Shown here: positions 27,101-37,600 of the stretch, piece after piece
Layout: the number at the start of each line of letters is the position of its first letter
Position numbering within the stretch: the stretch's first letter is position 1
Assembly (NCBI GenBank): GCA_026261815.1
Contig: JAMPIT010000230.1
Location: 43,546,501 to 43,610,500 of the forward strand
Source of the DNA: Monarcha castaneiventris obscurior
Taxonomy: Eukaryota > Chordata > Aves > Passeriformes > Monarchidae
Direction of reading: 5' to 3'
DNA length: 64,000 nucleotides
Translations under genes and position numbers: made by a program
Notes under the pieces: model-generated
What the model was told of the DNA's origin: nothing
Database searches by the model: none
What the model saw: the letters and a program-made list of their open reading frames with translations, nothing else

Positions 27101-30100
27101 TATTGACTGCTGTAGTCCCAATAACTATACAGCATATCTCATTTATGGATGAAAAGATCTATGGCTGAAATTAGCTTAATATCCTGAACTGAACTTCTGA
27201 TAAAATAAAAATAATCCCTGAATACAAGTTCCAGGAATGAGACTTTTCCCTTCAGTGATGTCACTGGAGTGACCATCTTGTTCTGGGTAATTTCTTGGAA
27301 GCTGGGTATCCAAAACAGGACTGGCAGGTAGCTGCTGGAAGGCCACAGGGTGCTACATTGCAAATCAAACTAAGTAATCACCGGGTGATCCAAAGTACCT
27401 CCCTGTCAAGCTGGAGAGCAACATTAAGTAACACGTTGATAAGAGGGTTTGTTTTTAAGTAATTATTCCTTTCTGCTTAAGTAATTTTAATGAGGTGGCT
27501 TGTTAACACTTGTTCATGTACTTCAAATCTGAATGAGACCATTCAAAAAATTAGTCATCAAATGTTAATGAGTTATGGGATAGGCTATTAATTGCCTTCA
27601 TTGAATCTGTTTATTTTCTGAGGTCAGGCAAAGATTGATAAACAAAGATAAATAGTGCACTGCATACGTAGCAGGGTTAGCACTACACTTCAGTGTGTAA
27701 CATGGAACAGGTATATTGACTAGTTCCAATTCGATAGGGAAAGATATAAGAAATACAGATATAGTATTCTTCAAATGGACTTATATTAAAAAATTTCTTT
27801 TCCCCCCAAATTATAAGAAGGGCAAAAGATACATAGGCATCTTTTGTTTTGGGTTTTTTTAGAGATTCTGATACTCAGAAAAGTCCTTCTGAAAATCCCA
27901 TTAATTAGTCTGTCAGATTAGATGCCCAACTTCCCACAAAATGCTGGGAAACATGTAAAAGACCTATGAAAGTGGCACAGGTTCCCATCTGCATCTTCAG
28001 CCATCTAAATACCTCTTGAATTCTAACTTCATTAACTACAATTCACACTTTAGAAAACACACTTCATCGTCCATATGTCTGGAAGAATAATTTAAAAAAA
28101 ACTAAACAACCAAAACTTATGTCCCTGGACATTCAATTTATTTAATCTAGTTCTAACTAATTAAAAAAAACCCCAAAAACTAAAACCAACTTTAAATACT
28201 ACTTTTGTGCACTTTTAATCAAATTCCTATTTCCATCCAAGGGCAGCTTCATACAAATCACAAGTAAAAACACGTCTAAAGAAGTGAGTCATTCACTATT
28301 TTTAACATAATAAAGGTCAGAATTTAGACCTGAACAGCCTAAGCCAAACTGCACAAGCCTTGGTGTGTGTGGAGATCGCAATCCTCCCAGCTAGCAACAC
28401 TACCCAGCTCAGGCACTTCCAGTACTTGCTTACTAGGAGGGATATTCCGAGTTACAAACCAACCAGTTCCAAACATATTATACCAGCTAATAGCAAGGGG
28501 GAACGTGGGTACTAAAACTGATTAGAATCAATTATGTAAATCGACACACCTTGCCAATAGATCTCAAAGATAGGAAAGAATGAAAGAAGAAAAAGGAGTT
28601 GGAAGCTCTAGATTCCTGAGTAATGTATCAAATTTGCATCCTTAGCAGCGAGAAAGAAATAGGTAATTGATGAAGCAGTTCCAGACTTGGAAGTTCTCCT
28701 CTCTTCTCAAGGTGTCTTTGATAGCACTGTAGTCCAGAAAACTGAGAACATCAAGGAGATTCTAATAAGGCAACAATGTGAAATTTCACTAAAAACAAGG
28801 ACAGATTTAGTCCTACAGTGTTATCTTGAATATGACAATTCACTTGGAAACTACTACTATTTTCCACACATATTATGCTTGGGAGGTGAGTTACAGTTTT
28901 GAGGTAGGTGAGTTTTCTGAAACTACACAGAAGTTAGCAACTAGAAGTGTCAGACTCCACACTAACAACATGTTTGGTCACAATGCACTCCTGTTTTTCT
29001 GCTCCTAAAGGAAGTCATACACTAAAGGAAATACCTGCTCAGAAAGAAAATTAGCACATGATAAACCAACATCTTAAATTGGCAACTGGACTTGTATGCT
29101 GAGCATATGTAGTTTCTATCCCAAGGGTGTTTCTGTTTTGTGGGAAGACTTGACCTGTTTTGGAAAATTAACCTTTGAAAAAAAGTGGGCCATGGATGTC
29201 TCCAGTAAGATCCAGCAATGTATCCTGTATATACAAATTTTTTTTCTCTGAATTCTAGTACATTAATAAAGCTAGTCTGCTATATTTAACAATTTAAATT
29301 CCAGTTTAAAAGTATGTGTCATTTTCTTAAATATTCACTACATGACACTTAACTATAAATTCAAGCATTTCTACATTAAGGAATTAATCAATCATTAACA
29401 TGGCTTAATTGTAAGTTAGTTCCTGAAAGGTTAAATCTTATAATGGATATCATACTCATGCATATAAAATTTATTCTCAAAGCACAACAGTCATTAAACT
29501 AAGAAATTTTAGGATTTGCACCAATTCTGGTCTGTTTCATAATCACATGACCAAAACAAAAAAGTCTGCTCCAGGAAAGAAAAAAAACAACAACCATCTG
29601 TCTAAAATCTAGTCAAAAATATTAAATAAGCAGCTACATCTTTTCTTCCTCTTTGGTCTGTTCCTGAGAGATGCTGCTTACACATCTTTGAGTATAAAGG
29701 GCCCTTTCTACTCGACACACAAAAACAACTAGGAAAAAGGTGTGACACCTATACTCAAACCATGAGACTACCTGATGTATGCATTGGAGGACATTAAATA
29801 CTAAAAGTTACCTATTCCTCCAGATACATTTCTGAGAAACTGAACTACATTGAGTGTGCATTTTAATAATCTCTTAAATACATCATCTGAACAAAATTCA
29901 CGTAGCTACAGCCCTAGGTGAGCTCACAACAGCACACGGCCTTTCAGGCCCACTGTGATCACACAGTAGATACACACGATGTAGAAAAGCTCAAGCTGGG
30001 GCTTTGCAATAAAACCTCTAAAAATGCACACACTAAGTACAGCACAAATCCATTTCTAAATCGTAATTAAAGTCATTTTAAAAAGCACCAGGTATTTATC

Positions 30101-30430
30101 ACGTTCATAGCAGAAATAATGGTAAATGCCGGAAAAATCCTAGGTATGCAGATGTACTAACTTCAAAGCTATACCATGTGTTTATGTAGTCCAGAAATCT
30201 TACTAAGAATTATGTGACTCTTCAAAGCCACACATGCCCGCAGAAGCCCACCCTCGGTCACTGCAGGTACCCATAGTGTAGATATGCGCACAGCTAGATA
30301 GATCAGCAGGGAACGTAGGGGCAGCTACAAGGCACGGCAGTGCCACCCCACTGCTGCTCTCCTCCGAGACTGCACGGCGTGTGTCGCTCCGAGCGCTGCC
30401 AACACAAACACCGAGGTTTCAGACATCCCC
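24165..30430 (-). other. KBTBD2: Probable 5'UTR intron of KBTBD2
   Basis: About 6.3 kb of AT-rich sequence between the first coding exon of KBTBD2 and the CpG island. I see no coding exon, RNA gene or clear transposable element. The small open frames (for example 28687-28902) look like chance. Confidence 0.5.
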
Positions 30431-30439
30431 ACCTGCTCA

Positions 30440-31480
30440 GCGCAAGGGGAGCCCCGCTGGCCCCCTACCCCCATCGCAGCCCGCGGCCGCAGCCCCCTCC
30501 CGCCTGCGGGACCAGGGCCGAGGAAACATCTCTTCCCTCTCCCCGATGCTCAGGTGCGCCGTCCCGTCCCTTCACCGCCTTAATCCCTTTCCTGCTTCCC
30601 CCAGAAGGAAGGGGGCACCTTCCCGCTCCTCCGGCAGCGCCGCACTCGGGGCTTAGGGACGGTCCCGACGGCCTCTCTTGCTCCTCCCGGGTCTCCCGGG
30701 AGCCGGCCCTGCCCGAGGGCGCGGAGCGGCCCCCGCTGCCACCTCCGGGCCCGGGGCCGCCGTGCGGGAGCGGCCGCGGCGGGAGGGGGCGGGCGGGAGC
30801 CGCGCCCGCCCGGGCGGGGGGAGCCGCTGCCGCAGAGCCCCCGCGGGCCCCCCCGGACCGAGGCCCCTCAGGGCGGCCGCTCCCCCCGCGGGGACGGGAA
30901 AGGGCCCGGCGGCCGCGGCGCGGCGGGACGGGAGCGCGGGAGCGCCGCCACCGCCGCCATCCTTCCTCCCGCCACCCCTCCGCTCCGCTCCGGACAAACC
31001 TCCGACCGCCGCTTCCTCTTGCGCCTCGCCGTCCCGACCGCGGGCGGCTGGGGGGAAGCGGTGTGGGGGGGGGAGGAGGAGGATGCGGCGGCGGATCCGG
31101 TCTCTCTCCCAGGCTGCGGAGGCGGCGGCGGCCCCCGGGCGCGCAGGCGCTGCTGCTGTTGCCGCCGCCCCCCCCACCTCTTCCTCCCCCTCCTCCTCCT
31201 CCTCGCCCGCCCGCCGCTCCGGAGCGCCGCGCCCGCCCCGTGTGCGCATGCCCGGCGCGCGGCCCGGCGGCGCGGGGGGGCGGCCGCGCCCGCCCCCGGT
31301 TTCCTGTTCCTTGTGCCGCCCGCCAGCGCCCCCTGCCCGCCCGGCCCGGGAGCCAGCGGGACCCCCGCGCCCTCTGCCGGGAGCACCGACCCACGGAGGC
31401 CCGGAGCCCACCGGCCTGGGAAGGACCTCCGGCACCACCGAGCCCGGCCTGTGACCGAACACCGCCCCATCAGCCGGACC
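30440..31480 (-). promoter_or_regulatory. KBTBD2: CpG island, KBTBD2 promoter
   Basis: About 1 kb of very GC- and CpG-rich sequence with many GGGCGG/CCGCCC boxes, CGG runs and polypyrimidine tracts, in an otherwise AT-rich region. It is the only such island upstream of KBTBD2 and is placed for a minus-strand start. Long open frames in all directions here (up to 404 codons) result from the lack of A/T stop codons and are not genes. The exact start site and the non-coding first exon cannot be fixed. The island may also act toward the plus strand. Confidence 0.8.
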
Positions 31481-31810
31481 GCGGCACTGAGCGCCACGTC
31501 CAGTCCTCCCTTAAACACCTACCGCCTCCCCGAGCAGCCCATTCCAATGTCTAATCACTTCTTCTGTGAAGAAATTCCTTCTCATGCCCAACCTAAACCT
31601 CCCCTGGTGAAACTTGAGGCCGTGTCGTCTCATCCTGCCGCTGGTAGCCTAGGAGAAGAGACCGACCCCCACCTGGCTACATCCTCCTGTCAGGGAGCTG
31701 TGGAGAGCGACAAAGTCTGCTCGGAGCCTCCTTTTCCATGGGCTGAACAACAGCAGCTCCTCACAGGACTTGTGCTCCAGACTTGCTGCAGCCTGGAGGC
31801 CTGTGGGCTC
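31480..31810 (-). mobile_element. CR1 LINE fragment beside the CpG island
   Basis: Reverse-oriented CR1 3' region. Plus-strand landmarks are 'cccattccaatgtctaatca', 'gtgaagaaattccttctcat', 'aacctaaacctcccctggtg', 'gaagagaccgacccccacct' and 'cttgtgctccagact'. It begins directly at the distal edge of the KBTBD2 CpG island. Confidence 0.85.
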
Positions 31811-32184
31811 CAGGGTTAACACCCAGCTGGGTCCTTTTCCCCCTGGGACCTGCCTTTGGTCCTTCAGCCATCCTGGAATCCTGGAATGGCCTTTGGGCAA
31901 GCATGGGTTTGCTGCCCCTAGAGCAGAGTTCACCTGAAGTTTGTGGGGACTGGAGTTTACTTCAGGGTGGAAGGAATTGACAGGGGCACAGGAGGCTGAA
32001 GGGAGGCAAAAGGGAAAGGAAAATCCTGAGAATATACACATTTTTAAAAGCCATCCGGTGTTATTTATTTTCTTTATTTCCATTTGGGTGCATCCATCAA
32101 GAGAAAGGCTGGGAATTTCACTTCGAAGAGGTGAAAGTGTGATGGATGCAGAGCAGAGCTGGGGGTTTAAAACATATCAGACAA

Positions 32185-32455
32185 GTCATAGAAATACAGA
32201 ATGTTAAGGGTTAGAAAGGACCTTAAACACCACTGAGTTCCAACCCCCCTGCCATAGACACCTCCCACTAGATCAGCTTGCTCAAAGCTCTGTCCAACTT
32301 GGCCTTAAACAATTCCAGGTATAGGGCATCCAACAACCCCCTTGGGCAGCCTGTTTCAGTGTCTCATCACCCTCACAAAAGAGAATTTCCTCCTAATATC
32401 TAGCCTAAATTTCCCCCCTCACTTTGTATCCATTGCTCCTTGTCCTGTCACTACA
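32185..32455 (-). mobile_element. CR1 LINE fragment
   Basis: Reverse-oriented CR1 3' end. On the plus strand it begins with the degenerate tail 'catagaaatacagaatgtta', then 'gttccaacccccctgccat', 'ctcccactagatcagcttgc' and 'cctcctaatatctagcctaa'. It lies about 375 bp beyond the previous fragment in the same orientation but has a separate 3' end, so it is a different insertion. Confidence 0.9.
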
Positions 32456-34616
32456 AGCGGTACAAGTGACCAGTGCACAAATTGCAAGAGCTGCTGTCAG
32501 CGGAAAGGACAAGCCTTGGCTGCAGACATCTGCAAGGAACGGATCAGTAATCCTTCCCAGATATTTTATAGTTTGTGTCTTGGTATAAAGGATGTGTTTA
32601 ATCTGAATATTATAGAAAGAAAAATGACAGAAATGCTGGGAACTTGCCAACACAGGAATGCAAACAGTCTCTGAGCATCCATACCCCCTTGTTTTTCCCT
32701 AATCACTCACCAGCCTGCATAGCACATCCATTGTGCTTTCATCTCTTGCCACCTGTCCCAGTACCAGTGTTTTGTCAATTCCAGTGCAGCAACTCAGACT
32801 CTCACCTCCTGTAAATACCCAGGGTAGAGTCAAATTGCAGCTTCACATTTCATAAATTCCCATGACACACCATGGAGTACACTGTATGGGATGGAGGGCT
32901 TCTCCTGTTCATATGGAAATAACATTACACTTGTCAGCCCCCTTAGCCATGTTAGGATAGAAGAGCATTTCTCCCTTTACTCAATACTGCACAACTGGTA
33001 AACCCTGAAAATAAACGTAAACTTGGCCTTGTGTCTTCTGATTTTTTTTTCCTGAAAGAAGTGTCTTTAATTGCAGTTTTAATCAGAAGCTTGATAATAT
33101 TTCCCCTTTTTAAAAAACATAATTTCCAACATTGTTAAAGGGAAATACCAGATTTACTTAAGAGATACAGCTCAAACATCTGCAAGATGAGACTGCCAGC
33201 TTTCTATACACCAGCTGAAGGCTTTTACAACTATTCCTATCCTTGTGTTTTGATTTTCCTCCCACACACTGATGGAAAAACGTTCCCTGCCTGTATATCC
33301 CTGCCCTGTTCACTGTTAAATGAGCCTCAGGTGGGAGGAGGAGTGGACAAGTAGCAGCTGCCTGCCATAAAGAGGGTGAGCAGAGGACTTGGTTAGTTTT
33401 TTGCTGGGCTGTAAGCAGCAGCAGCAGCAGCAGCATGGACATTAGTTTTTTGGGGCTCTAAGGGGGCAGGAGTATCTTGGTTCTTGTAGGGGGTTTTGTT
33501 TGGTGGGTTGCTTTGGTTTTTGTGGGTTTTTTTTTTCCCCTTCCCTGCACCACTCTCCTTCTCAAAGGTCAGAGTAATTCTTTGGCCTGGGAGAGTCTGT
33601 AGGCTTTTTGGTGCTTTCAGGAGCTGCACCGGCCACCCTGGATGGAAACTGAAGAGGGCTCCAGCGTTCCTAAAGCATTCTGAAACCCTAGGCTGAACGG
33701 TGTGCTAGTTTGTAACAGGTCTGGAATTAATTTTTTTTTTTCCTGTAACTTTGACCTGCTTGAGTCCTCTGAAGAGTTGAGCTTCTTGTTCTCTGATTTC
33801 TTCTATCCTTGCTTTTTAGCTACGTGTGATAGTGTTGTATTGCTTTCAAGTATTAGTTAACTGAGGAAACAGCTAAGTGTGGGAGGAAGTTCTGTCTTGT
33901 GAATTTTATGTGGCTCTGAATACAAACTTACACATAAGGATTTTGGTGGGGTTGTTTTTGCTACCTATCATTTGGTTTAAGCGTAGGAAGCATGGCGCTG
34001 CTGAAATACTTGGTTTACTATGTTAGTTAGCTGTCGTTGTTCTTAAGTATAGTATAAAGTACAAATCCTGAATTAATGGAGTTCTTATTGTGAATGTGTA
34101 ACAACACATGCATTAGCATTAAGAAGTGTTTTCTTAGTGAAGCATTAAATGGCTGATTGTGTGAAGCCTTCTATTGCTGCCTTTTGTCTGATTTTTTTTT
34201 TTTTTTTTTTTTTTTTGGGGGGTGTTTTTTGTGTGTGTGTGTATGTGTGGCCTCTTGCTCAAGGCTAATTCACTGAAGGCTTTTTTATTTAATTGGCTGG
34301 GACACTACTTATAGAGATGTGTGCATCTAAGACTACTGCAGTCCTGTAGCTTTTAGAGCATGTAACAAGGTTGCCTTCAAGGACTGATACTGAGAGCTGT
34401 GTACAAAAGCCTGCTTTGCAAAGGACAACTGAAATATTTGACCTTGATAGTAATGTCAGCTTCCTACCTTCTGTTTGGAGGATAGCAGCTTTCTTTTGGA
34501 AGGATATGTTTTCTTTGAGCAGGGGGAAGAATGTCTGCTAAATTCTGACAGAGCATCAAAATGATTAAATCACACAGTTTTTTAAGGGGCTGATAATGGG
34601 CACTTCTCTCTTTCAG
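32456..34616 (+). other. BUC: Upstream region of BUC; possible promoter area near 33.3-33.45 kb
   Basis: No CpG island. Features I can see are an E-box-like CAGGTG near 33328, a TATA-like CATAAAGA near 33366, a short (CAG)n run at about 33415-33434, and a 27-T run at about 34190-34216 followed by a G/T repeat. The coding exon begins after an acceptor (CTCTCTTTCAG, ending 34616), so at least one non-coding exon must lie upstream. The promoter placement is a guess. Confidence 0.3.
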
Positions 34617-34629
34617 TGTTTAAAGAAAA

Positions 34630-37600
34630 ATGAATACTGCCTCAACTTCAGAAAGTGGATCATATTCCACAAACCACCCAAGACCCTTTTTTTATGCACA
34701 GCCATCAGCGCAGCAGCCTCATCCAAATCCATGGTACCTCAGTCATGCATTCAGTCCATACTGCATACCTGCTCCAGGTAAGGTAAACAGCAGCTTTCTG
34801 TGGGATCTTTGCTTAGCAAGTTACATATTTCTTTCCTCTACTTTTGTGGTGTCTGTGTTTAATAAGCCCCTTGGGAGTTTAAGTAATACTTAATAAATCA
34901 GATTTTTGACAACTAAAGCACTTCATTAATTCTGCCTTAAATATGTAGCTTGTGTGGTAGAAAGCATCTGCTTCTGGAGAATACAAGCTAAGCAAAATAT
35001 TAAGTAATGGTCATCCTGCAGACACAGAGCTCTAGAATATACTTAGCAATTAATGTGTGTGTATATATGAATTCTATATATGCATGCACAGTAGATATGG
35101 ATGAGTGTAAGCTTAAGAAAACTTAAAAAATTGTTAAATATATTAATTAAGTTATTTTAATATATTAATATAGCACCTTGTAAGTGCTATATCTATGTGA
35201 ACTTCTATCTGGATCTGTCTCTTTCCAAGCTATAGCAATAGTCCATAAAACAGCCAAAAAACAGCCAAAAAAAGTACAGAAAAGTAATTGGTGAATGTTC
35301 CAAGGGATGAAATCAAGCTTTGGTTTAAGTGTAGATGTCCAGATAAGCTATTCCATAACAAAAGAACTCTCTCTGAGTTTTTGAACCAAATTTGCTTCTA
35401 AGCATTGAAAGATTGTGTGTTTTACTTACCGATGTGCCTGATCTTGTAGCTGACCCTGTCTGTGCAAGTAAATATGATTCAGGATGGCTTATTTCAGAAA
35501 GGTGATATATTTGTCTTTTCTTTCTGTCACCAATTCTTTCTGTCTAGGCTTCCGAAGTGGAAATCCATATTTTCCATTGTATTCTGTTGCGCTGCATGAG
35601 TACCCTGGATTTTTTGTTCCACGGTATCCCCTGCCTGCAAGAATTAACAGAAGGCCTTATTTTAATGCTGCCCCACCTTCCCCTATGTTTTATCATGCAA
35701 CAAGATTTAGACATTATAATAGCCCTTGGAAGAAAATGGAGACAAAAGAAACACAGACTGATCCTAGACAGCCTGAAAGCAAGCAAAAAAGGCACCAAGA
35801 TAACCATACAGAAACGAAAGGTTGTGATGCAGGAAATCTAGCCTGTGTTTCTCCTGGTATAGGTACAGAGACTGAAAGTACTTCAGAGAAACAGGATTCA
35901 TTTGGCTCTTCCATTGTGGTAGACAGAGAGTTTCACAATAAGAACCCTGCCAGCTCTCCACAGTATAGAAATCTTCCTACTGGAAGCTATGCCTTTGAGA
36001 AGGAAGAAGTGAGGATAGAATATGGAAATGGCTCTCCAGCTATTCAGCTGTGGAAGTCCTTTAAAGAAACGATCCCATTGTACGATGTGGCAAGTGGTAA
36101 ACCGGTTCCAGAGAACATAGTGCCACATGATTTATTTTCTCTTAGCTCATGTGAAGGCATGCTATATGGCCCTCATGAAGGGGAGAAAATGGTGCCAGGA
36201 GCTTCCTTAGATGAGAGAAAAGCTGTTGTCACCTCCAAACACAGTGCTGAAACTGTGCAAGAGAAAGATGTCCAAAATAATGAAGCGAAGCTGGATGTAG
36301 AAAAGCTGGCAAAATCCCTCCCAGGTGAAACCATGGCAGTGCAAATCACAGAGTTGGCAAAATCTGTTTGTGTAGATCAACCAGTGATAAGACAGGATGT
36401 AGTGATGGCTAAGAAATCTAGCACTAAAAGGTCTGCAGGCTCAAAAACTTCTCAAGAAGAGCCCAGCTTTAGTCAACAATCAGGACTACATCCATCTAAT
36501 ATGGAGGAAATTAGTGACTTTCAGCAGAAAAAGCTGAACTTAAGCTACAGCGCAGCCAGTGGAAGTCAGATGGAGAAAAGTATTTGGTGTGACAAATCAA
36601 TTGAGAAGTTTTCTCCCTCTAGCAGCTGGCTGGCTTGTTTGGACAGTATGGACACAAACTACGATGCTTGTTTGCCACAAAGGAAGCGTCAAAGTGTAAT
36701 CAGTCTGTCTTCTGATGACATGTCCTCTAGAGAGGAAGGCTCATCAATTGATAATGCCCCAGTGTCTTATTTTGTCCCTGACTATGTGCTTCAGAAAAGC
36801 ACGTATACCTTTCAGGAAAGTACAGAGGGCCTAGAGAAAGGGCAAATTAAAAGTGGTGGGTCCCTTAATGTAGATGAAGTAGTAGGAAAGGAGCAGGTGA
36901 ACAGCTTGAATGACCAAGATGTCAACTCTTCAAACACAAATATCAAAGAATCTCCTGGTAAAGGTAGAAAGCTGGGAACCCTTTCTAGGTCCTCTAGTAG
37001 GAAAGAAATGGATTCTCTCAACAAAAAAGCAACTAAGAGCTTGTCAGAAGTTGAGGACTCTGAAGAATATTCTGTGAAGGGAGAAGAGGAAGATGAAGAT
37101 GGAGAGGATGAGTATGAGGAGGAAGAGGATGACATGGATGAAATTGAGTATTTCTTTCAAGAAGCCCCTCCATATGGCATCTTGAGGCCAAGTAAAGGAA
37201 ATTTCTACCAAGTTGGCCAGAGAGTGCTTTGGAAACCACCTAAAAATGCTGTACCAGCACAATTAATTAGCTGGCCTGCTCAAGAGAAAATAAAAACCAG
37301 GAGCGGGCTTGTCAAAAATATTGGTGTATTTTACAAGCCAAAGAAGAGAGAACAAGATGAAGCTGTATACAGTGACTATGGGTATTATGGAAGAAAGAGG
37401 CCTATGACAAGAAAAGAAGGACTGGAACACCAGCGAATGCTACGGAAATTCTTGGGAGGTGAGCTAATTGCTAAGGACAAAGTGCTGATTAGTAGCATAT
37501 ACAAAGAACGCCTAATTGCAGTTTCAAATTGTAGCTTAAACTAGTGGGGAGATTAGAATGTGCTGTAGCTTCAAATTTGGCACAGAGCCAGAAGTCCTGC

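Noticed and set aside
30340..31819. Long open frames (up to 404 codons) on both strands across the GC-rich block
   Set aside because: They lie in the KBTBD2 CpG island, where stop codons are rare. The products are low-complexity Pro/Arg/Gly/Ala in all frames, with no domain and no splice context.
36812..37135. 107-codon Ser-rich minus-strand frame
   Set aside because: It is the antisense of the acidic Glu/Asp block of BUC exon 2.
37459..37544. Extension of BUC exon 2 to the stop at 37544
   Set aside because: A good donor (GAG|GTGAGC at 37459) joins in phase to three further exons that keep the frame. Reading through would be intron retention.
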